Assembly (NCBI GenBank): GCA_947259875.1
Contig: CAMYNX010000014.1
Coordinates: 1 to 46,156, forward strand
From: an uncultured Gammaproteobacteria bacterium
Lineage (GTDB): Bacteria; Pseudomonadota; Gammaproteobacteria; Arenicellales; JAANXG01
Direction of reading: 5' to 3'
Length of the DNA stretch: 46,156 bases
The stretch's first letter is position 1, and the number at the start of each line of letters is the position of its first letter. Below the pieces are notes generated by a model that was not told where the DNA came from, ran no database searches, and saw nothing but the letters and a program-made list of their open reading frames with translations. This document shows, one piece after another, positions 17,675-26,576 of this stretch. The translations under genes and the position numbers were made by a program.

Positions 17675-19617
17675 GATGGCTGCTTTCGGCGGTGGCTGAT
17701 TTGACGACGCCGCGCTCGTTGCAGGGCAATAAAGATACCGCCAGTACCAATCAATATCGGCATCAGGCCGATATTGACGAACTTCATCCACGACGCCAGA
17801 CCTTCAATATCCTTGTGCAACTGATGGCGTACGCTACGGAGATCCTTGCGGATGCGGACTTTTTCCAATCGAAATTTATCAATTTCTGTTTGTTGCTCTT
17901 TACTCAAAATAACCGCCCTATCACCCTGCTTTCTATCCTCTAGCTCCAGCAACTTGTTCTCGGTCTCACGTAATCGGGTCAACAATTCCTGCTCTTTTTG
18001 CCGAAATTGCAGTTCTGCCTGTTGCTGGATTTCCGCGACCTTGGTGAAAGGACGTGAAGAACGGCCACGGCTGCGTACGCTGATCAAGTCATTGCTTCCC
18101 GTTAGGCTCTCTAATGCATTGATGACGAAATTACCGTTAGCGGCCGAAGGTAGTAAGATGCGACTGCCCAGAAAGTTTTGAACACGAACCCAAAAGCGGT
18201 CACTGAGAAGGTCGGTGTCCGCTACTACGACGAGATTGACATCCCCCAAAGACTCCGCGCGATGCGGGACGTCTTCCGCACCTTTGGCTTTCGGATTGCC
18301 ATCTTCCTTGGTGGCATGATCGGTTTGGTTTTCATCGGGTTTCGATTCCGGTCGGCCATCTGGAAAAGCGGTTTTCAAGCTGCCGGAAACCCGTGCCGCC
18401 AGCATCAATTTTTTTCCTTCGGGCCGGTATTGCCGTAACAAAATAGTTGGGTCGTTGAGAAAACGCAGTTGCCCGGCATCAATCTGCATCGCGCCAGGAG
18501 TTGTCTCCACAAGGGGTTCAACTTTAATTTCCTCGGCATTCTTGATTTCTAAAATGCCCGACGTTGCAAACACCAGGTTCCCTAGTTTCGCGGTAATGAT
18601 ATCGTCGGCATTGAACTGATCCGGTTGCAGGTTCATCCATACCGGGTATTCGGCCACCGCGGCACGGGCCGTGTCCGTATAACGCACCTGCTCGGCAACG
18701 CGTAGATCACCCGCCACCTTGCCATCGACGAGATGTATCCCCCATGACGCGAACAACTCTGGCAGGTCTGATCCGCCGGGCGCACCCCCCAACATCGGCA
18801 TCGCGCCGGGTTGATCAGACTCAGAATTGGGGTCGACGAAGATCAACGCCCGCCCTCGGGTCAAGATGAATTGGTCAATCGCGTACACGGTCGATTCCGA
18901 CAGGTTCTTGGGGTGCACCAACATTAATACGTCGATATCGGCCGGTATTGATGTGGCATCAGTCGCCACCGTGCGCACCTCGAACAGTTGACGAATTTGG
19001 TCCATTACCGCCCAGGGGGCTGCCATCCCGCGTCCAGGCATTGCCATTCCACCGTCTATAGGCAGCGTACTCATAATCCCGACGACCTTCTTCTCGGGAG
19101 TGGTCAATTGATAGACGAGCTTGGTGATGTCATGCTCCAGAAACTCTTCCCGATTGGGCGAGAAGAACGGGATGACCTCCTGGTCGTCGACAGAATTCGT
19201 GCCCACGAGACCGAAATAAAAAACCGCATCTCCCTCCAAGCCGACGCCACGTAACCCATAACCGACAGCGCGGTCCTCCTGTTCGGAAAAGGGCTCCGGG
19301 TCTATGATCTGCAGTTTAATCTTACCGTTTGCGATTCGTTCATACTCTTCCAACAACTCCTTGACTCGTTGCGTATAACTGTTGATACCCGGTAAACGAG
19401 TCGCCTCCCGTTGAGACAGAAACAACCGTAACGTAATCGGCTCATCGAGTTTACCGAGAATATTGGTCGTGCCTTTAGTCAACGTGAATAACTTAGACGC
19501 CGTCAGGTCAAGCCGGGTCGACGTAAACGTCGCATTACTGAATATGTTTACTGCCAAGAAAAGCACGGTAGCGACTACCAGGCTAGTAACGGTCAGGAAT
19601 TTCTTATTGGATAACAT
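17671..19617 (-). CDS. GldG-family ABC transporter auxiliary membrane protein
   Basis: The 648-residue protein has one N-terminal helix (about residues 9-29), followed by LDLTASKLFTLTKGT and EPITLRLFLSQREA. These are typical of the GldG/ABC auxiliary family, whose soluble part resembles an IFT52/GldG-type domain. An insertion around residues 410-435 is rich in charged residues (PDGRPESKPDENQTDH). A coiled coil (about 530-605) and a second helix near 615-635 end the protein. In Bacteroidetes, GldG acts with GldA and GldF for gliding; in Gammaproteobacteria the role is unknown. It is downstream of the permease by ten bases and coupled to the DUF4340 gene. Confidence 0.86.
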   Translation of the reverse strand: MLSNKKFLTVTSLVVATVLFLAVNIFSNATFTSTRLDLTASKLFTLTKGTTNILGKLDEPITLRLFLSQREATRLPGINSYTQRVKELLEEYERIANGKIKLQIIDPEPFSEQEDRAVGYGLRGVGLEGDAVFYFGLVGTNSVDDQEVIPFFSPNREEFLEHDITKLVYQLTTPEKKVVGIMSTLPIDGGMAMPGRGMAAPWAVMDQIRQLFEVRTVATDATSIPADIDVLMLVHPKNLSESTVYAIDQFILTRGRALIFVDPNSESDQPGAMPMLGGAPGGSDLPELFASWGIHLVDGKVAGDLRVAEQVRYTDTARAAVAEYPVWMNLQPDQFNADDIITAKLGNLVFATSGILEIKNAEEIKVEPLVETTPGAMQIDAGQLRFLNDPTILLRQYRPEGKKLMLAARVSGSLKTAFPDGRPESKPDENQTDHATKEDGNPKAKGAEDVPHRAESLGDVNLVVVADTDLLSDRFWVRVQNFLGSRILLPSAANGNFVINALESLTGSNDLISVRSRGRSSRPFTKVAEIQQQAELQFRQKEQELLTRLRETENKLLELEDRKQGDRAVILSKEQQTEIDKFRLEKVRIRKDLRSVRHQLHKDIEGLASWMKFVNIGLMPILIGTGGIFIALQRARRRQISHRRKQPS

Positions 19618-19627
19618 TGCTAATTAT

Positions 19628-20362
19628 TCAGTCTGCCTTTTTGACTTCGATGAGAACGGCGTTCGCAAACAACCAAAATATTATCAACGATACAAAGTAA
19701 ACAATGTCGCGCAATTCAATGATCCCCTTGCTGATATCATCGAAATGAGTCAGAAAGCTCAATCCGCTGATTGCCCGCATCAAAATATCCGGAGTCCAAC
19801 CACTGAAAAAATCAAGTACTAGCGGGAAACCACTGAGCAGGAAGATGAGACAGACCACCACGGTAATCACAAAGGCAATAACCTGATTTTTGGTTAATGC
19901 GGATATGCACGATCCGATGGCGATATAGGCGCCAGCCATGAGCAGACTGCCGAAATAACTCGCTAAGATGATGCCATTGTCTGGTTGACCCAAGTAATTG
20001 ACCGTCAACCACATGGGAAACGTGAGCGACAGCGCGATCGCCGCGAAGATCCAAGTCGCAAGAAACTTACCCAGCACCGCTTCGAACATCGATACGGGCA
20101 GAGTTAACAACAATTCGATGGTGCCAGCCTTACGCTCCTCCGCCCACAGTCGCATCGTCAACGCCGGGATGAGCGCCAAGTAAAGCCACGGGTGAAAGCC
20201 GAAAAAGGTTATCAAGTCGGCCTGACCGCGCTCAAAAAAACTTCCCAAGTAGAATGTGAATACGCCATTCAAGAATAGAAAAATGACGATGAATACATAG
20301 GCGATGGGAGTCGTGAAATATCCGGACAACTCCCGCTTGGCGATAATCCACACATTCGACAT
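19628..20362 (-). CDS. ABC-2 type permease (GldF-like)
   Basis: From ATG 20362 the protein has 244 residues and about six membrane helices. The N-terminus MSNVWIIAKRELSGYFTTPI and the motif MRLWAEERKAGTIELLLTLPVS are characteristic of ABC-2 permeases of the GldF/NosY group. Readings that start upstream run into the ATPase gene, so they were not used. It forms the membrane channel with the ATPase encoded 22 bp upstream. The GldG-like and DUF4340 genes follow. The transported substrate is unknown. Confidence 0.9.
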   Translation of the reverse strand: MSNVWIIAKRELSGYFTTPIAYVFIVIFLFLNGVFTFYLGSFFERGQADLITFFGFHPWLYLALIPALTMRLWAEERKAGTIELLLTLPVSMFEAVLGKFLATWIFAAIALSLTFPMWLTVNYLGQPDNGIILASYFGSLLMAGAYIAIGSCISALTKNQVIAFVITVVVCLIFLLSGFPLVLDFFSGWTPDILMRAISGLSFLTHFDDISKGIIELRDIVYFVSLIIFWLFANAVLIEVKKAD

Positions 20363-20384
20363 CACACTTCCCCCGCTCCCGCGT

Positions 20385-21326
20385 TCATCCCTTAGTGGTA
20401 ATTGCACTGAAAACGTCGTCCAGGCGGCCCCGTTGAACGTGAAGTTCTTCCACGTTCCACGACTGTTCACGCGCGATGCCGCTGACCGCGGCCAATATGG
20501 GATTACCGTCCGCGGGATAAACGGTACAGTGGACACGGCTGTCTTGCATGACACACTGGGCTGAGGCAACGCCCTTTAATATCTCGAGCTGTTGCTGGAC
20601 ATGGCGGTGATCGACGCCGCTTACCACCAAAGTCACCGCGTTGTGATGCGGCGATTTGGCCTCTAACTGCGCAGGTGTACCGTCAGCAACGATCTTACCA
20701 TCGGCAACGATGATGACCCGGCTGCACACCGCGTCCACCTCCTCCAGGATATGGGTGGATAGGATGATTGCCTTGTCTTTAGCCATGTTCCGAATCAAGG
20801 CCCGCACTTCATGTTTTTGATTCGGGTCCAGTCCGTCGGTTGGCTCGTCCAGAATCAGCACTTCCGGATCATGAAGAATCGCCTGGGCGATTCCTACGCG
20901 CCGCTTGAAACCCTTTGACAAGGTCCCGATGGGTTGCTCGAGCACCGACGTCAGGTGCACTTTGTCGACGGTATCATGGATACGTTTACGTAGTTCTTCG
21001 CCACTAAAGCCGCGCACTGTGCCGACAAAATTCAAGAATGCCGCTGGGGTCATGTCCGGATACAAAGGCGCGCCTTCGGGTAAATAGCCGATCCGCTTCT
21101 TGACTGCCACCGCCTGGTCAACGATATCCACACCACCGATTCGAACCTTTCCACCATCCGGGGCCAGGAATCCAGTAATCATCTTCATGGTCGTCGACTT
21201 ACCCGCGCCGTTGGGGCCCAAGAAACCCAACACTTCCCCCTTGTCAACGCCAAAGGAGATATCGTCCACCGCTGTGAGGAACGAAAATCGTTTCGTCAAG
21301 TGGTTTATTTCTACCAGCGCGGCCAT
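20385..21326 (-). CDS. ABC transporter ATP-binding protein (GldA-like)
   Basis: The 313-residue ATPase has Walker A GPNGAGKST (about residues 37-45), the signature LSKGFKRRVGIAQAI near 137 and Walker B VLILDEPTDGLDP near 157. A C-terminal regulatory part of about 100 residues (HHNAVTLVVSGVDHRHVQQQLEIL...) is typical of ABC-2 exporters. It is the first gene of the four-gene operon down to 16622. The 154-bp region upstream contains the Fur-like palindrome at 21418-21435, which could link the operon to iron supply, although that site is only a near match. Confidence 0.93.
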   Translation of the reverse strand: MAALVEINHLTKRFSFLTAVDDISFGVDKGEVLGFLGPNGAGKSTTMKMITGFLAPDGGKVRIGGVDIVDQAVAVKKRIGYLPEGAPLYPDMTPAAFLNFVGTVRGFSGEELRKRIHDTVDKVHLTSVLEQPIGTLSKGFKRRVGIAQAILHDPEVLILDEPTDGLDPNQKHEVRALIRNMAKDKAIILSTHILEEVDAVCSRVIIVADGKIVADGTPAQLEAKSPHHNAVTLVVSGVDHRHVQQQLEILKGVASAQCVMQDSRVHCTVYPADGNPILAAVSGIAREQSWNVEELHVQRGRLDDVFSAITTKG

Positions 21327-21417
21327 GCTGTTACTGCATACATCACATCAATTAAATCAAGGGGTTTAGAACCACAACGCGGGGATCAGCGCCCGCTATC
21401 GGTTCGCAGGCAGGACG

Positions 21418-21435
21418 TAATGATAATAATCATTA
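21418..21435. promoter_or_regulatory. Fur-box-like palindrome upstream of the Gld-like ABC operon
   Basis: The 18-bp TAATGATAATAATCATTA is a near palindrome with 7-bp arms TAATGAT/ATCATTA and a 4-base centre. The classical Fur consensus has the same arms around a one-base centre and is often viewed as repeats of GATAAT, one copy of which is present here. It lies 92 bp upstream of the ATPase start in an otherwise gene-free 154-bp gap. Spacing differs from the consensus, so this is a suggestion only. Confidence 0.4.
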
Positions 21436-21480
21436 GATTTAAGTCAACCCAGGTTGACGACTCCCACCAATAGAAACTTC

Positions 21481-22107
21481 CTACGCCGGTCGGAGCTGAA
21501 TATCCGCGATACCAGCCATGTCTCTCAAGGTCGATACCGGCACCGCTCCAGCGGCGATACGGTTTCCGATAATAAAAGCTGGGGTACCGTTGATCCCCAA
21601 ACGCGCCGCATCACGCAGGTTGGCGTGTAATATGTCTTTGTATTGCGGGTCGCTCCACGCTTGTTCGACCACCATGTCCTCCACACCGGCCTGCTTAGCG
21701 ATCGCACGCAGCACCTGTGGGTCTCCGAGGTTCTGCTGTTGCAAAAAGTAGGCTGCAAATAAACCGGCGTTCAGCCGATAAAACGTGTGTGCACCCGCAG
21801 CCTTGGCGGCTTCGGCCAACAACAATGCCTTGTGGGAGTTGGTGGTAAAGGTGCGTTCCGCCAACTCCACGCCCTCTTCGATTGCCATCTTCTGCAGATT
21901 CTCCATCATCCGCTGCCACTGTTGCGGTGGATAACCGAGTTCAGACAAGGGCCGTCCCTCGGGTGGGTTATCCGGGTGGATTTCCAAGAAACGCCAATTA
22001 GTCTTGAGATCGAAACTGTCGCGCAGTTTGGCCAGGCGTAGATGTCCGATGTAACAAAAAGGACATATGTAGTCGGAGAACACAGTGACCTGCAGTTCAG
22101 GTTTCAT
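21481..22107 (-). CDS. DsbA-family (FrnE-like) thiol oxidoreductase
   Basis: The 208-residue protein starts with a thioredoxin-type strand and the active site CPFCYIG (Cys16-Cys19), then the helical insertion and the cis-Pro region INGTPAFIIGNRIAAGAVP near residue 180 that belong to the DsbA/2-hydroxychromene-2-carboxylate isomerase superfamily. There is no signal peptide, so it is probably cytoplasmic, as FrnE-like proteins are. It may act in disulfide or glutathione-linked redox chemistry; the substrate is not known. It lies downstream of the AsmA and SRPBCC-like genes on the same strand. Confidence 0.87.
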   Translation of the reverse strand: MKPELQVTVFSDYICPFCYIGHLRLAKLRDSFDLKTNWRFLEIHPDNPPEGRPLSELGYPPQQWQRMMENLQKMAIEEGVELAERTFTTNSHKALLLAEAAKAAGAHTFYRLNAGLFAAYFLQQQNLGDPQVLRAIAKQAGVEDMVVEQAWSDPQYKDILHANLRDAARLGINGTPAFIIGNRIAAGAVPVSTLRDMAGIADIQLRPA

Positions 22108-22126
22108 ACTGGATATGTGCAGACGG

Positions 22127-22708
22127 TTACATGAGTTGCGCCAGACTTTCCACCCGCCGAGCGGTGACTGTCAACTCCTTGATAATCTGACGCCGGATAA
22201 TCCATGGGCCGATAATGGGCGGAGTGCGAAACTTCGGCACCAAATATGCCCGATAACTAACCCGTGTTCGCTCGTTGTCGCTCGCATCCGGTGTTATCGA
22301 GAGCTGTTCACGGGCTTGGTGGAAATCGCTGGCCGCGGGCACGGTCACATGTATTACGTCGCCGTGATCCGACACAGATGAATCGGTCACTTTGGTAATA
22401 CGCTTACACACGACTATCAAAAAGCACGGCCTCAACACGAGTCTCACACGGGAGTGACCATCTGGCGTCGAACTGATGACATTGCTGTGTATAACTGTGG
22501 GTGAAAGATCGATCAGGTTTTCGTAGTCGGTAACCAAACGACGCACATGTTCGTGGTGGGCTTCGAGTACGGCTTCAAAAGATACTGTGTATGCCGGCTC
22601 CTGATAGCGCACCTCGGCGCTGATGATGTTCGCCGCCGAGAGCGGCGCCGACGGGAAACTCAAACAGCCCACAACTAGACAACTGAAACGTGCTGACCGG
22701 ACTGCCAC
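22127..22708 (-). CDS. Exported SRPBCC/START-like (polyketide cyclase-type) protein
   Basis: From the GTG at 22708 the protein has 193 residues with a plausible signal peptide (VAVRSARFSCLVVGCLSF...PLSA). The remainder resembles the SRPBCC/START fold: EAVLEAHHEHVRRLVTDYENL near the start and RTRVSYRAYLVPKF...IGPWIIRRQIIKEL at the end. The longer reading to 22867 runs into the AsmA gene in another frame. It begins 8 bases after the AsmA stop, so the two are probably co-transcribed. Members bind hydrophobic ligands; none can be named here. Confidence 0.68.
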   Translation of the reverse strand: MAVRSARFSCLVVGCLSFPSAPLSAANIISAEVRYQEPAYTVSFEAVLEAHHEHVRRLVTDYENLIDLSPTVIHSNVISSTPDGHSRVRLVLRPCFLIVVCKRITKVTDSSVSDHGDVIHVTVPAASDFHQAREQLSITPDASDNERTRVSYRAYLVPKFRTPPIIGPWIIRRQIIKELTVTARRVESLAQLM

Positions 22709-22715
22709 ATCGCAC

Positions 22716-24971
22716 CTATTTAAACAGCCGTTCCAACCCTTTCTGCAGTTTTTCGTCGAGTTTCTTTTCGAGTTTTTCTTTTTTCTCGCCGAGTTGTTTC
22801 TCGACCTCACGCTTAGCCGCGTCTTTGAGCAACGTCTCGACGTCGAGGCGGTACGTGGGATCCTCAAGTTTACCTTTCACTCGCACCGGTATCGTGACCC
22901 CCTTGAGGTCCTCCAATTCCTCGCCAGCTTGTCCCTTACTGGTCTCTACTACATTGATCCTGATGAGGTAATCCAAGGTGCTGGCCATGAGATCGGCCTG
23001 ACCGCCGCCGGTCACCCGCAATAGAGGTGACTTCACGCGAAGGTCATCATTAGTAGCGATCTTTTCATTGAATTTGATGGTGCCGGTCAACTCCGTGAAT
23101 TGGAACTCATCTTTGTCTTCCATCTCAACTTCTGCCTCCCTGCCCTTTACCTGGTTGTAGATCTGCTTTGCTTGCATGACGAGCTTACGCAGGTTCACGC
23201 CTTTGATTGCCCCGTCACGGATCTGAAAATGGGCAGTACCGTTCACGGTTTGTGCGCCGTCACGTTCTTGCGCCACGATGTCCATCTTCAGGTCGCCTGT
23301 ACCCACGACATCATTGGTGATTTCAAGGGTCTTGAGCAGCTCACCCAACTCAACAGCGGTCATGGACTGGCGGACATCGAGTCGGACTACATCTTGTTTG
23401 TCCACAAACTGCATGGTTCCGCTCAACGTGCCGCCGTACAGGCTGGCGCGCAGCGGTTTCACTATCACACTTCCTGGGGTAGAACGCACGCCAAGTTGTA
23501 TGTCTTGGGTGGCCAAGCCGGACAGCGTCATTTTCCCGATGCGCAGTTGCCCGTTGGCTTGAAGACCGCGAAATAACCCCAACGGCAATACCAACACCGC
23601 CCCACTCGCGGCAACCGGAGGTGCGGTGGTTTTGTCGCCCGCCGGCGGCAAATAGCGGTCAACATCGATGCGATCGACATTCAGGTCGAAGCCATATTTA
23701 GGTTTCGCGAAATCGGATATCTCCAGCGATCCGGTAACGTGGGTGTCATCGATCTGCAACGACATTTTCTGGGCATTGATGGAGTTCAACGTGGCGTCGA
23801 AATTAACGCTAACCACAAGCTGTGACAACGCGTTTGGGTCTTGGGTCTGCACCGGTAGCGCGAGATTTTTCAACATGGGGCGAAGATCAAACGGTTTAGT
23901 CTCAATGCGTCCCGTGAATGTCGGTTGATCGATCACCTTGGTGCCTTTTATCACACCAGACAGCTGAATATCGTCGATGGCGCCGTTCAGTTGAGGAATG
24001 TCCAGGTTTTGGGATGTTAGATTCAAAACCAATCTCGGCAGCGATGCCATAACCGTGCGGCCCTGCACAGCACCTGTCACCTCCGCCTCCGACATCGATA
24101 GGGTCTGTTTATCCACAGCGAAGTTGAGTCCCAACCATCTCACACTCGCTTCGTCCCCGGCCATGGTTACTTTCAGCACCGACCTTTTCGTGGTTAGCGT
24201 AGCGGTATTCTGGTCGAAGACCAGGTCCGGCGAATTCAGGCTCGCCTTGATGTCGCTGTACGCGGTATTCACGACTACATCGCGCAGCACAACATGGCCC
24301 TTATCCAGATCCAACACTACGACAGCGTCTAAATCGACGGACACCGGCTGCGGCAAGTTGCGATCTTTGAAATCGAATTTCGCGGTCGCTTGAACCGGCT
24401 TACCGGCGAGAATTTTCCCGCTGTTCAAATCGAGTGCGTTGACCGTGTAGACAGAACCCGCCTTGCGGTCTTCCCAACGGATACGGCCGTTTTTGATTGT
24501 CACCCCCTGTACCGCAAGCGCCACCAGTGCCGCACCGGGCTTTTCTTTGTCGGCGGGTGCTGCGGCACCACCGGCGAGGTCGTCCCAATTGGTGCGACCT
24601 TTGGGATCGATAATCAAGTGCACCGTCGGGTCTTCGAGGACCACGGTATCGACTTGTAATTCCTGACGCAGCAACGGCACTAACTTCGCCTTGATATCCG
24701 CACGCTTCACTGTAAGCATCGGTTCATCACCGAATCCAGGAGGATTTGACAATGCAAGTTCACCAGTCTCGATACCCAACCACGGAAACACGGATAGTTT
24801 GAGATCTCCGGTGATAGTCACGTCCCTCCCGGTTTGCTTCTTCACGAGCCCGGCAATTTCCTGCTTGTAGTCATTGGGGTCGATAAATTGCGGCAGAAGA
24901 ATCGCCAGCCCCAGTACCAACAGGACGATAACGCCCAATAACCAGAAAGTGATCTTGATGAGTCTTTTCAT
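22716..24971 (-). CDS. asmA: AsmA family protein
   Basis: The 751-residue protein has an N-terminal membrane helix (about residues 6-28) followed by the AsmA signature region (LPQFIDPNDYKQEIAGLVKKQTGRDVTITGDLKLSVFPWLGIETG; landmarks DPNDYKQEI and FPWLGIETGELALSN). It continues as a long periplasmic beta-rich part and ends with a strongly charged helix (EVEKQLGEKKEKLEKKLDEK). AsmA-like proteins are thought to form bridges that move phospholipids between inner and outer membrane and influence outer-membrane assembly. Length is somewhat greater than the 617 residues of the E. coli protein. It is followed by the SRPBCC-like gene. Confidence 0.92.
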   Translation of the reverse strand: MKRLIKITFWLLGVIVLLVLGLAILLPQFIDPNDYKQEIAGLVKKQTGRDVTITGDLKLSVFPWLGIETGELALSNPPGFGDEPMLTVKRADIKAKLVPLLRQELQVDTVVLEDPTVHLIIDPKGRTNWDDLAGGAAAPADKEKPGAALVALAVQGVTIKNGRIRWEDRKAGSVYTVNALDLNSGKILAGKPVQATAKFDFKDRNLPQPVSVDLDAVVVLDLDKGHVVLRDVVVNTAYSDIKASLNSPDLVFDQNTATLTTKRSVLKVTMAGDEASVRWLGLNFAVDKQTLSMSEAEVTGAVQGRTVMASLPRLVLNLTSQNLDIPQLNGAIDDIQLSGVIKGTKVIDQPTFTGRIETKPFDLRPMLKNLALPVQTQDPNALSQLVVSVNFDATLNSINAQKMSLQIDDTHVTGSLEISDFAKPKYGFDLNVDRIDVDRYLPPAGDKTTAPPVAASGAVLVLPLGLFRGLQANGQLRIGKMTLSGLATQDIQLGVRSTPGSVIVKPLRASLYGGTLSGTMQFVDKQDVVRLDVRQSMTAVELGELLKTLEITNDVVGTGDLKMDIVAQERDGAQTVNGTAHFQIRDGAIKGVNLRKLVMQAKQIYNQVKGREAEVEMEDKDEFQFTELTGTIKFNEKIATNDDLRVKSPLLRVTGGGQADLMASTLDYLIRINVVETSKGQAGEELEDLKGVTIPVRVKGKLEDPTYRLDVETLLKDAAKREVEKQLGEKKEKLEKKLDEKLQKGLERLFK

Positions 24972-25119
24972 ACTGTTAGGCTTATCGCGGTGGAAAGTAA
25001 CTAAGACAATGGCCTAACTCCAACACCGGTCTCACAGACGCGTGGAGTTGATCGGTAAAGTATACAAATTCACTCAGTTGATGATTGGTAATTTACCGTC
25101 GGCTGACAATATTTAACGA

Positions 25120-26079
25120 TCAATATTCATAGGGGTCGCGTTCGGTTTTTGACTGACTCGACCGCAATGAGTTCTCGATGGGCGGCAGTGACAGCACATA
25201 ACGCACAATCGCTTGTAGATCTGGTTTCGTCAAGCGGCTGGTAACATTATCGATCACCTCAGCCATTGGACCGCCGGCGGAATCACCATCGGGAGTGAGA
25301 CCGTTCTGCAGATAATACACAAGATCATCGCTGGACCATTTGCCGATGCCGGTCTTGCGGTCCGGCGTTATATTGGGCACCACATCGCCATCAGGACCGG
25401 TCACGGTTCCCGCATGGCGCCGAGCATCGATTAAGCCCCCAAACCAATCCCGCGGCGTGTGACACTCGCCACAATGCGCCAGCGCGTTAACCAGATAGGC
25501 GCCTCGTTGCCGTACCGGATCAGGGCCGCGAATCGTCCCCGGCGCGGGGAGCGAAAGATACCGCCACTTCCATAACCACAGTCCCGGGCGAAAACGCAGA
25601 TACCAGGGTAGCTGGTGCGGCCGATTAGGCTGCGCCACGGGCGGGATGCTGTCCAAATATGCCTTTACCGCCAACACATCTTCGCGGCGCATCCCGGCGT
25701 AGGCAACGTAGGGAAATGCGGGATAATAATTGTCACCGTCCGGTGCCAATCCAGCCTTCATAGCGCGCAAAAATTCAGCGTCGGTCCAACCGCCGATGCC
25801 GTGCCGCCGATGCGGAGTAATGTTGGGGGCATAGAAGATCCCAAACGGGGTGCTCAGCGCGCGCCCGCCGGCGAGGTACACACCCTGTTCATCGGTATGA
25901 CAGTTCGTGCAACCGCCGGCGTGGACCAGGTATTCGCCGCGCTCAAGCAACGCAGCGCCGCGCGCCACCGGGGCCGCGCCGGCCAAAATCACGCACAACA
26001 GAATCAAGCCACGGGGCAGACCCCGGATGACTACTACTGTTCTTTCTTTTCGCGGAAATCCTTGTGGCACGCCTTGCAC
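25120..26079 (-). CDS. Diheme c-type cytochrome
   Basis: The protein (up to 319 residues) carries two CXXCH heme sites, CTNCH (Cys57-His61) and CGECH (Cys203-His207). Each is followed by the repeated landmark NITP(H/D)R...GIG.W, so it is two cytochrome c domains in tandem, related to the cytochrome subunits of periplasmic dehydrogenases. A hydrophobic signal lies around residues 24-42 (GLILLCVILAGAAPVARGA). The start is uncertain: GTG 26079 would overlap the cytochrome c' gene by 46 bp, and the only start close to the signal peptide is TTG 26007. It is probably a periplasmic electron carrier co-expressed with cytochrome c'. Confidence 0.88.
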   Translation of the reverse strand: MQGVPQGFPRKERTVVVIRGLPRGLILLCVILAGAAPVARGAALLERGEYLVHAGGCTNCHTDEQGVYLAGGRALSTPFGIFYAPNITPHRRHGIGGWTDAEFLRAMKAGLAPDGDNYYPAFPYVAYAGMRREDVLAVKAYLDSIPPVAQPNRPHQLPWYLRFRPGLWLWKWRYLSLPAPGTIRGPDPVRQRGAYLVNALAHCGECHTPRDWFGGLIDARRHAGTVTGPDGDVVPNITPDRKTGIGKWSSDDLVYYLQNGLTPDGDSAGGPMAEVIDNVTSRLTKPDLQAIVRYVLSLPPIENSLRSSQSKTERDPYEY

Positions 26080-26498
26080 GAATCCACCACCGCTTTGAAT
26101 CTTGCTGCGAACGCGGCCTTATCGTTGGCCTTCACCGCGTCGCGAAACGCCGATGTCGCCGCCCTGCCCTCGTCGGACACCTGCTTGAACTTGTCGGCTT
26201 GGGACCAAATGGCATCTAACGCACGGGTCTCCCCAAAATCGGTGTCCTTGGGAAACAGGGACTCAACAGTCTGCATACTCCGGGTGATCGATTCAGCGTG
26301 GTAAACAAGATCGTCAGCATAATCGACTTTACCGCGCACGATCTGGGCAATCGCAGCCATGTGCCCGCCCACCGATGTCATGACCCCTTGCCGGTACTTG
26401 ATGATGTCCTCCGTCTCCGCCGCTACCGCCGTGGTTGTCCACACCGCGGCGAGCAACAAACATAAGCTGGAAAGAGTAGTTCTCAGGATGTGAATCAC
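26034..26498 (-). CDS. cycP: Cytochrome c'
   Basis: The 154-residue protein has a signal peptide (about residues 1-27, ending AVAA) and a four-helix-bundle pattern ending in the C-terminal heme motif CKACH (Cys141-His145) followed by KDFREKK. The heme site near the C-terminus is the hallmark of cytochrome c'. These periplasmic proteins bind NO and are linked to nitric oxide protection. The start is GTG 26498, with a GGAG Shine-Dalgarno. The following diheme cytochrome gene overlaps or abuts its end, suggesting one transcript. Confidence 0.93.
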   Translation of the reverse strand: MIHILRTTLSSLCLLLAAVWTTTAVAAETEDIIKYRQGVMTSVGGHMAAIAQIVRGKVDYADDLVYHAESITRSMQTVESLFPKDTDFGETRALDAIWSQADKFKQVSDEGRAATSAFRDAVKANDKAAFAARFKAVVDSCKACHKDFREKKEQ

Positions 26499-26576
26499 TG
26501 TGTTCTCCGTTGTGGTTTAAATGTGGCTACAAACGGCTGGCTTTGACCACGGCAACCGTAAATAAGTTTCCCGATT

